Positions 54,331 to 64,000 of a stretch of 64,000 bases of DNA are shown piece after piece. The stretch's first letter is position 1. Every line of letters begins with the position of its first letter. Under the pieces are notes generated by a model. It was not told the DNA's origin. It saw only the letters and a program-made list of their open reading frames with translations, and did no database searches. The translations under genes and the position numbers were made by a program. Origin of the DNA: Locusta migratoria. Taxonomy: Eukaryota; Arthropoda; Insecta; Orthoptera; Acrididae. The stretch is from assembly GCA_026315105.1 (NCBI GenBank), contig CM048750.1, forward strand, positions 400,766,502-400,830,501. Direction: 5' to 3'.

Positions 54331-55570
54331 GAAGTCTTCGAGACTCACGCATATCTGCGAAACTATTTCATATGCTCTTAACATGGTTAGCAGTCGGCCT
54401 GTTGCCCTTCATCCGTGGCTGATAAAATGTAATCTGAGAAAAGGGGGAGCTGAGTATCACACGGCGGATGCTTCCATTAAGCTATACTGATGCATGGACA
54501 GACGCTTTCCGTCTCAAGGAAATTTACTGTATTTGAACTGAAAACGTGTTTAAGAAGGTTAAAGTAAACTGGCGCCAACCATGTTCGTCTGTATTTATGT
54601 GGGTCTGTTCAATTACCTTTCTTACAAACGTGAGTTGCCTGCTCTTTTTTTCAGTGACTTGAGACTTTGGACTGGATCAAGGATTAGCGATAAATATAAG
54701 CTAAATGAAGAACCAATGCCGTAGAGTAATCTTTGTAAAATCTAAAGTCCTGGCGACTCATTTGACTTGATCTCTCAAAGCTGCTTCTCTATATCATGGA
54801 TGCATGTTACTGTGTTCCCCTTCTGGGACTTTGTGTGATGATCCAAAATATATTGTAGACACACATTTCTCCATCACTTTATTTACAATGTATTTCAAAT
54901 ATGCCGATAATTTCTTTACTTTCCTTGCGCCAGAACTAAATGATGCCAGATCAGGCTTTAAGTGGGACGCTAGCAATTTCTTATCAGCTCTTTCTAAGCA
55001 TAAATACCCTCCTAACATCCTTGACTGATTTATTAACTTGTGGTTATGACGACATCAGAATCATATTAGTTTACAAAAGACGTCTGTACCACTTGGTGAT
55101 ACCTTAGACCTGCCAGTGTATACTCTGTTGGTTAAAGTGGCCACGAACTAATAATGCATAGTGTGAGTACCTTCGCACTACTGAGTGCAGACATTCTTTG
55201 ATGACACTAAAACAACTCTTAACTTGATTTTTCCTATACCCGTTTTACGCGTCTGGTAACTTCACAGTTATTCTCGATTTAGATCTCAGTAGAAACTATA
55301 TATATTTGTCGACTACAATGAATATACCCCATTCAATTGTGACTGATCCGTCTTTCTTATGTATGTTCCAGTCTTAGTATTTCAGAGATTCCTAATTCGG
55401 GATGAAGCCAGCTCTCAGTCCCAAGGATTATCTGAACGTAACAAATTTTCTGCTACATAGTACATTTATTTGCTACATTTTATCAATCGGTGTTTTTCGC
55501 TTGCAAGATGCCTGATTCGACAGTCTGTGTCGTCTGGCGAGTGTTCATCAGAATAGCAGAAGTTAAACTC
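54331..55570. other. unassigned sequence
   Basis: No coding or repeat signal recognised; 54794-55028 is open on both strands without domain features. Confidence 0.35.
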
Positions 55571-55578
55571 ATCATGTT

Positions 55579-55761
55579 CTATGATCTTCTGTGAACAATT
55601 GCACACACACCTTTGCACTGCAGAAAGACTTCATCCCCATGCATAGTAATTTCTTGGATTGATGTGTCACATTCTCTCATTCCAATAATGCGCCCTCTTC
55701 GAAACGCACTGATCTGACTGTACAGTTGACGCCTACTTTTGCGAGGCATCCTGCATGTCAT
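55579..55761 (-). pseudogene. Tc1-like transposase N-terminal fragment
   Basis: Minus-strand 'MPRKSRRQLYSQISAFRRGR' and 'IIGMRECDTSIQEI' resemble the N-terminal helix-turn-helix of Tc1-like transposases, which binds the inverted repeats. The frame ends after 60 residues, before the catalytic domain. No ends are seen. Confidence 0.5.
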
Positions 55762-55770
55762 TAGTGGAGC

Positions 55771-56220
55771 AATGTGGGATTTGGACAGTGTTGCTAGATG
55801 TCCTCCCTCTCCCCCTATGATGTAGTCGAAGACTTAGCAACACTGTACTGTTCCAGTATTCCAAGATGACTTTGTTTCCGCCAGAGAAAACCCAGGACCA
55901 TGCCCCCCCTTCCCCCCACCCCTATGGTGTAATTCGAGATGACGGCTACTGGGAAATATTGGATGCTACTGGCAGTAACTCAAAATTTTTTGTGGGAAAC
56001 TAGAGGTTGTCATGACACTAGGCCCACGGCCCCTTCTCCCCATTCCCCCATGACATAATTTAAGATGGAGTCTACCAGATATTTGAATTTCGAATTTTTT
56101 CTTGCTTGCTTTTGGCCATTCCCAATATTTTTGCGGGAAAAACATAAATTTCACCAATAGATGACAGCACCACAACCTCGCACCCCTCCCGTCACTATGA
56201 ATCTTAGTCAATCTACTCCA
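55771..56220. repeat. degenerate tandem repeat, three units
   Basis: Units start near 55799, 55907 and 56034 with a C-rich block ('ccccctatgatgta', 'cccctatggtgtaat', 'ccccatgacataat') followed by 'tcgaagac', 'tcgagatgac' or 'ttaagatgga'. Spacing is unequal (108 and 127). Confidence 0.45.
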
Positions 56221-57870
56221 ATAGCCAGCTGACTGAGGACATTGTCTCCAGCAGCAGCAGCTTCCACGTTGAAGTTAAGTAAGATTCACCAACAAATGTT
56301 TAAGCAAATTCCAGTGATGTCAGAAGCAACATTTCGTTTATCAGAAACCGCCTGTGACCCATTCACTAAGGTTAGGGCTACATATACCGTACTCTCAGTT
56401 TAGATAATATGATATATTGAACCTTAATTACAGGTCATATTGCTTACACAATTACATTTTTATGTACTTATGCTAGTACTTATAATGTTATTCATGATTC
56501 ACACACATGCAGACGACCTGTGAGTCCTCTGGTGAACATTCCTGTGACTGAGAGCAGTTCAATCTCTCTGCAATAGAGTTCGTTGTTAACTATTTCCCCC
56601 GCTCCTCATCTTCTTCTTCAGCCAGAAGGTCTCAAGAGGCCATCAGTAGCTGTTGTTGTCAGCACCGTCTGACGCACGCCACTCTAGCCTCTTCTACTAT
56701 CGTGACAGTCTTTTCTCAGCAAGCTACATAGATAGTCTTACAGACTATTCAAGAAACAGTGCTAAAAGTTTAAGCACTTAAATTATGGATCTTTAAGCAA
56801 TCTCACATACACCAAAGCATTCTCTTGATAGAAACCCAAGAAATGCATGATACTTGATGACTCCAGGTGATGCAGCACAGTTAAGGGAACTCGCCTATGA
56901 AACCAGCATAACGAGTATTTTGCTCCCTACACTGAGTAGATCTCGGACACCGCCTACTGGTGGGTGGCGGCAACTAGTCCAGGCACTAATGGCGAGTCAC
57001 TAGGGCAATGAGTTGGCATACACTGATGAGTGACACAACAACATGCTCCACTGTACAGACAGATTGTGACAACTCTCCCTTAGGGCATGTGCACCAAACA
57101 GTTCAGATCACCTTCACTCTACAGGCGGTCTCAAACGCCACTAAAATTATGAAATATATATTTGTTAACAAGAAACTGTAGCAGTGAAACATCATGATTC
57201 TAATCAATCATTATTATTTCCTGAACCTTTCTCTCCTATTTCACAACTGCTTTAAATTAAATAACCATATTTTTCACATGACAGCACTCTAATAATTAAA
57301 CTACCTATCAAAATGTGCTCAGAACAATCTCCAAACTTAATAATTCAATTCCAAACCCCTTGAATTCTGGCACTCTCTCTCTGGCGACCAAACAGTTGAC
57401 ATGACCATCTGCTCTATCATCCTAAAACACAAATCAGAATAGCCTTACACAATAGTGTTTAAGCCCACATGTTAACAATTCACATCAAACTCTAATCACA
57501 TGGAAATTAATGATCTCTGACGACAGTAAGTATGTCAACATGACTGACTGTTCTCTATCAACCTAACTCAATTCATGATAGCCATAGACTTTAATGTTTG
57601 AAACCACAAATTAACAATTTACTTCAACGCCAAACACATGGGTAATTACTAACCTCTATAAATCACATAGCAACTATCTCTAAGAAACTAAAACTTCTTG
57701 CACTTTAATATTTGAAACCACAACACCTCAAGCTACTTATCAACCCCACACACCCTACAAAATATCTAAGACAGTGCAGCACAAGAGACTAAAACAATTA
57801 TCCCAAACCATTTACAGAAGCTTTCAGTTCAGACGAGAGCTCCTACTGATGCACTGGAGAAATATGCTTG
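56221..57870. other. unassigned sequence upstream of the virus-like block
   Basis: AT content rises from about 57100 onward. No coding block was recognised. It may contain decayed parts of the virus-like insertion. Confidence 0.35.
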
Positions 57871-57878
57871 TGTATAAA

Positions 57879-58948
57879 TGGAATAAGAAAAATATAAAAT
57901 GGCATTATAAAAGAATGTGTAAAATGGTATTATAAGTAGCAGAAACAGCGTTTAATTTCTGGCAAAAATATGTCAATATTCAATTTTATCATGATAGCAA
58001 TAATCCTAATATTTTAATTACAAACAACAAATGAAAACACAGACATGAAGTTGATAAAAATATGCATTGTTCAAAGGAATTAAATGGAAAGGGTAATGTG
58101 TTAGGACATGCATTTTTTCCAACTTTGAATAATAATCCAGTAGAAATTCATATGCATGATGATGAATTGTGGTATTTGGAAATTGATGAAAACAGACCAG
58201 AGTACCAAACAAATCTAGTTCAAGTATTATTGAATGAAATTGGTCACACATTAGGTTAACAGCACTCAGATGTGTACAGATCAATAATGTATGCATACAA
58301 TCATGGATCACATTTACAATTATTGCAAGATGATATTAATGTTATTCAGAGCTTGTGAGGTAGTATATCACCAACAAAACCATCTATACCAATATCAACA
58401 ACAATTACTTCAAATAAACCAGTTGAATGAATTTAATAATTATGTGAAAATAAACATATTGGTCACTTAATATTTGCAGATGGAAATTTATATATTTTTG
58501 TAAAAAAAATGGGAGTCAATTGGTAATGATACGAAACCACAATTGGTAAGCGATTGGTTAACATTTTTACCTCAAAATTTACAAGCTATAAGTGGTATAT
58601 ACCAAAGACCTAGTGGTGAAATTGTAATATTTAATAATAATATGATATGTATGATGCATTTAGATACACTACAATTAATGTAAGGATATCCAACACCACT
58701 ATCGAGTATAGGATTACATATGATTATACAATTCATATTGTAGTGAACACACATTCTGGTAGAACATTTGTGTTTTTCAATGACTTTTGCTATGCTGATA
58801 CAGATGAATATAATTTTAAATACAAAGTACATGATATTATAAGTAGAGAATTTTATGGATTATCAACTGGTATAATTTCAGAATTTAGATACATTAATGG
58901 TATGTTGTATTTTTTCAAAGCTAATACTATTTATAAATAAAATGAATT
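57879..58948 (+). pseudogene. matrixin (MMP)-hemopexin metalloproteinase, broken
   Basis: The catalytic part runs in one frame from 57879 despite stops at 57933, 58032 and 58257: 'VAETAFNFWQKYVNIQFY', 'NGKGNVLGHAFFP', 'HMHDDELWYLEI', then the zinc motif, whose first His is replaced by Asn ('NEIGHTLG' then a stop and 'QHS'), and the Met-turn 'RSIMYAY'. 'LLQDDINVIQSL' closes the domain, followed by a Ser/Thr/Pro linker. Hemopexin-like blades follow: 'LIFADGNLYIFVKK', 'LQAISGIYQRPSGEIVIFNN' (other frame) and an open 97-residue end, 58647-58940, with 'EFRYINGMLYFFKANTIY'. No propeptide. Such genes occur in host genomes and in some large insect DNA viruses. The family call is firm; origin is inference. 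Confidence 0.75.
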
Positions 58949-59540
58949 CACACAAAAGTAGTAACATTTTCATTGCAATATGTGTACTCAATGTGCCTTT
59001 TATTATACTAAGAGGTATTACGACATTAATAAGGATGAAATGTTTGAAAAAGTTATCTGTGAATTGGTAGGAGTGTAGCTAGGTGAAAACGTAAATGACA
59101 TGAAAAATCCTTAATTCATAACAAACTCATAGACACTAAAATACTGAATAATAATTATAAATAGATCCAGCTACTTGTGACATTAAGCTTTCACAGTAAG
59201 AAAAATAATCTTAATAATCTTTATTTCTATAAATTTTGTTATCTATGATGAATATTAAGCAGCACAAAACTTCAACAAAAAATCTTGGTATTATAAGTTT
59301 TAAAAATTAAAAGAAATCAGAATTAATTAATTTAAATACATTACATGAATTTTCTTTTCATAATGATTTGTTTCATCAACCTATATCTATACCAAAATGA
59401 CTGCTATTATAAATTTCATGATGAAATTTTTCAAAAAAATATTTCCATTTTCTACTAATGTATTTGAGGAAAGAACTGAGAAATAAATGATTAGTTATTA
59501 TCAAGTAGATACAGGATTTTTAAAAAAGATTACAGATTAT
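58949..59540. other. AT-rich spacer between metalloproteinase and polymerase relics
   Basis: About 75% AT, no recognisable coding block; could include decayed virus-like sequence. Confidence 0.4.
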
Positions 59541-60817
59541 AAATTTTGAAAATATTATAAACTCAGTTGAACCTAACCATTTTTTAAATGCAGTGAAACC
59601 AAAAATTAAGCAAATAGTTAAAGAAAATTTAAAAATGTGGTTTGAAGGCAAATTTTAATTTTTTTTGTGAGTACAGAATGCAGACAAATAATAAGCTTCA
59701 GGAATTTGGGCATCAAACACAGACCTATACCATCATTACTGAGAAGGATTCCATTAATACATTTTAGTCAGGGAGGTGAGGTATTTTAACAAATATGTCC
59801 AATTGTCAAGCTAAAGGCTCAGCCTGGGCATTAAACAGAATCAATGGATAGAAATTAATAATTATGTTCCCGTAAGAGGTTCATCATAATAAGCAGGCTT
59901 GTATTAATAAAAAGAAAAGTTCAAGAATGTTTTCTGTGAACTGTAGCTACTAGATTAAATCCAGCAAATATACAGAAATGTGAAAATTCAGATAGAACAA
60001 ATAATTATAGAGCATTTGTAAAAGAAATTGAAGAAAAATTACCTAATATTTAGTTTCTGGTTGAATTGATCATATTCAAAAAATTGAAACTAAAATCTAT
60101 CAATGTTCACTCATCTGATGAAAAATATCAAATGTATCATTAAAATTACAAACATTAAGGAAAATGTAAATTTATTTTATTTTAAAATAATAGAAACTCA
60201 CATTATTGTTGGATTAGAGATTTATCTCGACTTATTTCAGCCCAAATCTCAAAACATAAAGAATCAAAATTTATGTGTGACATGCGTTTACAGCATTTTA
60301 AGAGTAAGATAAAATTAGATGATCGTACAAAAAATTGTTTGGTTAACAAGCCATTAAAAGTAGAAATGCCAGAAAAAGGTTTCCTATATCCATTTCAAAA
60401 ATTATCAATGTACATAGAAAGTTCCATTTTTTATTTATGCTGATTTTGTCAGTTTGTTATTAAAAATGGATAACTGTAAACCAAACCCAAAATGTCATGT
60501 TGAATGAAATTACAAATACATAAACCAAGGGAATTTTGTTATTATTTAAAATATTTAAATGGACATTTTAAACTTTCTGTTGTTTATAGAGAAATAAACT
60601 GTCTAATAATTTATATTATTTATCAAACAAGAAGTTGAATAAATTGGGAGAGTTTGTTCTGAAATTTAAGAAATGAGAACATTAACTCTCGAAAAACAAT
60701 CAAGACAAAAAAAATCTAAATTTTGTACATTGTGTTGATGTCATTACTCACAGAAAACTAAAAAAGTTCGTCATCATGATCATTTGACTGGTAAATATAT
60801 AAATCCATTGTGTAATA

Positions 60818-61458
60818 CAGTAGAGTCCTGAAAACTTTGCACTCTGTAACCCGGCAGTCCAGATAACTTGGCCACATCCCGGCACACCCCCTGGAATTAT
60901 TCCGGGCTCGCAGAATGCAGGATACAAGTGAAATCAGAGAGTATAGCAGTTACGGGCTTTGCTACGTATCGGCCAAGATATTATCTTTTCTTGTGCCAGT
61001 TACACTATTTAAGACTCCTTTGAATTTCATTAATGCAGTATGTAGATGCATTTTCATACTAAAAACAGTCATGATCAATACTACAAGAGTGCACTCTTTT
61101 TACAGTGTCGTTTAAAATCAACTTAGGTGTGATGGGTAAATGATGAACATGGTTATAGCAGAAAACAAACACACTGATGTGACACTCAGTCTGCCTACAG
61201 CCTTTGTCTTTTCTTAACCGCTTTTTGTGATGTCCATGTGAGTGTAAGTAACGAATATCATTTGTAAGATATTGTCTTAAATTTATTTAGTGTTACCGTA
61301 TTCGATCATTTTTATTTTATTCCATAGTAACAATAGAAACTGTTTATAAGAAAACAATCTCACGTATTCTTTTTCTAATGCCGTCTCGATAACCCGGCAT
61401 TTTCACAAACTCGGCCAGCCTTCGGTCCACATTCGTCCGAGTTTTCGAGACTCTACTG
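60818..61458. mobile_element. pogo/Tigger-type MITE inside the polymerase relic
   Basis: 641 bp with ends 'cagtagagtcctgaaaact' and the inverse of 'cagtagagtctcgaaaact', flanked by TA (60816-60817 and 61459-61460). The internal 'aacccggc' motifs are typical of pogo-like ends. No transposase. It splits the polymerase between the 'INPLC' and 'NLQLKDK' blocks. Confidence 0.85.
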
Positions 61459-61747
61459 TAATTGCAATTTACAGTTAAAAGATAAGAGGTCTGTATAAGT
61501 TTATTTACACAATTTATCAGGATAGTATTCACATTTATTTGTGAAAGAACTTGGTTATGGTAGGAAAGAAATAGATTTCATATCAAATAATGAGGATAGA
61601 TATATTACTTTTGGAAAGAAGACAGAAACACCGAAGATGAGATATAAATTTACGACTTCTTCACTTGACAAAGTTGCATCAAATTTGAAAAAGAATCAAA
61701 TGAAAAACATAAGAATTATACAGTTTAATGATCAGAAAAGAGTGTAA

Positions 61748-62010
61748 ATGATTACAAAATTTTAAACATTTTAAAATTTTAAACATGGCTGCAATTCAGC
61801 AACGGTGGAACAGGATCCAAAAGTCAACACAGTTTCAGCCGACCAGTTGTATAAAATGGTTTACATGTATAAACATTTACCTAGGTTTCGGCAAAATAAG
61901 TTTTGCCTTCTTCAGAAGTATACATAAAGCTCACATTAAAAAAGTTGTTAAATAAAATGTGGCTGACTTCATGTCAATAGATTAAAAAGTAAAATTTAAA
62001 AAATAATGTC
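61748..62010 (-). mobile_element. ribozyme-bearing retroelement fragment (Penelope-like?)
   Basis: Non-coding insert between two polymerase blocks. On the minus strand it carries a hammerhead-like motif (61872-61925) and A/T-rich flanks. Boundaries are approximate. Assignment to Penelope-like elements rests only on the ribozyme type known from that group. Confidence 0.4.
61866..61928 (-). ncRNA. hammerhead-like ribozyme motif, best copy
   Basis: Minus strand: CTGAAGA (61909-61915), one extra A, stem II GGCAAAA/TTTTGCC, GAAA (61886-61889), short stem III CCTAGG (61880-61885), then TA as U16.1-H17, placing cleavage between 61878 and 61877. 'atgtatactt' upstream can pair with 'aatgtttatacat' downstream as stem I. 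All core elements are present; the extra nucleotide before stem II departs from the canonical fold, so self-cleavage is uncertain. Confidence 0.45.
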
Positions 62011-62157
62011 ACATCATAAAATTGTGGATCCCATCCACATACAGGTCGAGTGAGCACTGCATATGTCAATGATTACATGGATTCTAGGAAGAAATTTGAA
62101 GAACCACGACTTCCACGAGAGGAGAATTTTACAATAATCTGAATGACTGTGAAATCT

Positions 62158-62207
62158 ACATCTACATGGGATACTCTGCAAATCACATTTAAGTACCTGG
62201 CAGTCAT
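62158..62207 (-). mobile_element. CR1-type LINE 3' tail, 50 bp
   Basis: 'actctgcaaatcacattt' and 'acctggca' in minus orientation: the extreme 3' tail of the LINE at 1304. It interrupts polymerase sequence; no clear TSD. Confidence 0.65.
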
Positions 62208-62505
62208 GAAGATTATAAAAATTCAAAATTAGTCTGGAAACAAATTAATATGACAAATATTGGTGAAGATCATGATCAGTATCTTAAAAATTATGTATTG
62301 TTATTGGCTGATGCGTTTGAAAATTTTAGAAAAACTTGTATTGAAGCATATGATTAAGATCCATCTTGGTATTGTACAGCTCCAGGATTAGCATGGGATG
62401 CAATGCTTAAAATTACAAAAGTGAAATTACAATTACAGTATTACATTATGACTTTGATGATTAAAAAAGGAATAAGAGGAGGAATATCCCAATGTTATAA
62501 AAGAT

Positions 62506-64000
62506 AGCCGTACTGTAGGTGCAGCCGCGGAGGGATATCTGTGGAGAGGCCGGACAAACATACGGTTCCTGAAGAGAGGCCGCAGCCTTTTCAGTAATTA
62601 CAGGGGCAACAGCCTGGATGATTGACTAAGCTGGCCTTGTAACATCAGCTAATGTGGCTTTGCCACACAGTTACTGCGAAAGGCTGAAAGTAAGGGGAAA
62701 CTACAGCCGTTACATTTCCCGAGGACATGCAGCTCTACTGTATGAATATATGATGATGGCATCTTCTCAGGTAAAATATCCCGAACGTACAATAGTCCCC
62801 CATTCGGATCTCCGGGCGGGGACTACTCAGGAGGATGTCATCATCAGGAAAGACAACACTGGTTCTACATATCGGAGAGTGGAATGTTAGATCCCTTAAT
62901 CGGGTAGGAAAATTAGAAAACATTTAGAAAGGGAAACGGATAGGTTGAAGTTAGGTATAGTGGGGATTAGTGAAGTTCGGTGGAAAGAGGAACAGGATTT
63001 CTGGTCAGGTGAGTACAGGATTATAAAATACAAAACCAGTTGGGCGTGTTACAGGAGTAGGTTCGATAATGAATAAGAAAATAGGAGCACAGGTAAACTA
63101 TTATGAGCAGTGCAGTGATCACATTATCACAGTCAAGATAGACATGAAGCCAACACCGATCACAGAAGTACAGGTTTACATGCCAGGTAGCACTGCCGAA
63201 GATGAAGAGATCATAGAAATGTATGAGGAGGCAAAAAAAATTATTCTGAAAATTAAAGGAGAGGAACACTTAATTGTCATGGAAAACTGGAATTCGATAG
63301 TAACGAAAGGAACGAAAGGGAAGATAATAGGTGAATATGGACTGGGCAAAAGAAATGAAAGAGAAAACCTCTTGGTAGAATTTTGCACGGAACATAATTT
63401 AGTTATAACAAACACCTGGTTTAAGAATCACAAAAGAAGATTGTTTACGTGGAAGAGACCAGGAGACACTGGAAGATACCAGATAGATTTTATAATGTTA
63501 AGACATAGATTTCGGAACCAGGTTTTAAACTGTAAGACATACCCAAGGGCAGATATAGACTCTGACCATAACTTGTTGGTTATGAACTGTAGGCTGAAAC
63601 TGAAGAAACTACAAAACGGTAGGAAGATGAGGAGATGAGACTTGGATAAACTGAGGGAACCTGAAGTGCTTAAGAATTTCAGAGGGGGCTTTAGGCAACA
63701 ATTGACAGAAATGGGGGGAAATAAAACAGTAGAAGAGGAATGGGTAGCATTGAGAGATGAAATAGTGAAGGCAGCAGAGGACAAAATAGGAAGACAGGCA
63801 AAAGCTACAAGAAATCCGTGGATATCACAGGAGATACTAAATTTAATTGGTGAAAGGAGAAAATATAAAAATGCAGTAAATGAAACAGGCAAAATGGAGT
63901 ACAGACGACTAAGAAATGAGATTAACAGGAAGTGCAAAATAGCTAAGTAAGAGTGGCTAGAAGGCAAATGCAAGTCAGTAGAAGAATGTATAAATAGGGG
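62506..64000 (+). mobile_element. RTE-type LINE, 5' end, continues beyond window
   Basis: Includes a 5' UTR (62506-62880: 'gagaggccggacaaacatac', 'aacagcctggatgattgact'), absent from the other copies here, then endonuclease coding sequence and the region before RT. It interrupts the virus-like polymerase. The element runs off the right end. Confidence 0.85.
63069..63950 (+). pseudogene. RTE LINE endonuclease and linker, one stop
   Basis: 63069-63638 is a 189-residue open frame of the APE-type endonuclease: 'TPITEVQVYMPG', 'HLIVMENWNSIVTKGTKGKI' (the active-site GDWN is changed to ENWN), 'EYGLGKRNERENLLVEFC', 'TWKRPGDTGRYQIDFIM' and 'DIDSDHNLLV' (catalytic SDH). TGA at 63636 interrupts, and the same frame continues from 63642 with 'NFRGGFRQQLTEMGG', 'WISQEILNLIGERRKYKN' and stops again at TAA (63948). 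The earlier N-terminal endonuclease part (62880-63060) is in other frames. Inactive. Confidence 0.8.

Larger units (their letters stand above)
59541..62505 (+). pseudogene. viral/Polinton-type family B DNA polymerase, heavily interrupted
   Basis: Ordered plus-strand blocks in shifting frames: 'NHFLNAVKPKIKQIVKENL' (59575-59630), 'KGSAWALNRING' (59811-59845), a degenerate Cys/His segment ('KHKESKFMCDMRLQHFKSK', 60255-60310), an exonuclease-I-like 'FIYADF' (60430-60447), 'DHLTGKYINPLC' (60778-60813), 'NLQLKDKRS' (61465-61495), 'TTSSLDKVASNLKKNQ' (61655-61700), 'YVLLLADAFENFRKTCIEAY' (62290-62352), 'WYCTAPGLAWDAMLK' (62370-62412) and 'KKGIRGGISQCY'. These match the DNA_pol_B_2 type found in adintoviruses and Polintons. 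The palm motifs after this point are cut off by an RTE LINE. Stops are frequent, with three further insertions. Confidence 0.7.

Overview
This window reads as repeat-rich intergenic or intronic DNA from a large insect genome, most likely an orthopteran such as a locust. The basis is tRNA-derived SINEs carrying a recurring 'gatgaccccgtagttaag' body, RTE-type and CR1-type LINEs, Tc1, pogo and Helitron elements, a CsRn1-type gypsy element, and no operon-like gene packing. The organism call is inference from repeat content. I found no intact multi-exon host gene.

Layout. 150-900 is a CpG-rich island, a possible promoter or first exon of a gene running out of the window. 1304-3976 holds a CR1-type LINE and an RTE-type LINE with target-site duplications (TSDs). 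4360-4810 is a dead Tc1 transposase. 6950-13985 has LINE scraps, several SINEs and one small unrecognised ORF. 14056-14235 is a fold-back MITE with perfect 65-bp arms. 14943-17984 is a large inverted-repeat element hosting a SINE and a second palindrome-rich element. 18000-23160 is a decayed retroelement whose gag is interrupted by an inverted gypsy pol fragment. 25029-28051 is a nearly full-length but dead RTE LINE carrying a SINE. 30017-31740 is a CR1-type LINE split by a Tc1 element. 34414-38592 and 49634-53578 are two related Helitron-like elements. 39386-45153 is a complete CsRn1-clade gypsy element, itself split by a PIF/Harbinger-like MITE.

Most unusual parts. (1) 47328-48750 is a fold-back in which each arm carries a TATA box and a 105-nt open first exon, the two diverging head to head and each ending in an AAG|GTAAGG splice donor. 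Both exons would encode a 35-residue signal-peptide-like segment. (2) 57879-62505 is an AT-rich virus-like block: a matrixin-hemopexin metalloproteinase pseudogene followed on the same strand by a viral/Polinton-type family B DNA polymerase pseudogene. The polymerase has been cut by a pogo MITE, a ribozyme-bearing retroelement fragment, a LINE tail and an RTE LINE. (3) Hammerhead-like ribozyme motifs occur in three unrelated insertions (14147, 32900 and 61878).

The TSDs and nesting give a relative chronology. The old layers are CR1 LINEs, the Helitrons and the virus-like block. Later layers are the gypsy element, RTE LINEs and Tc1. The youngest are SINEs, the poly-A retroposon with a 51-A tail and the fold-back MITE.
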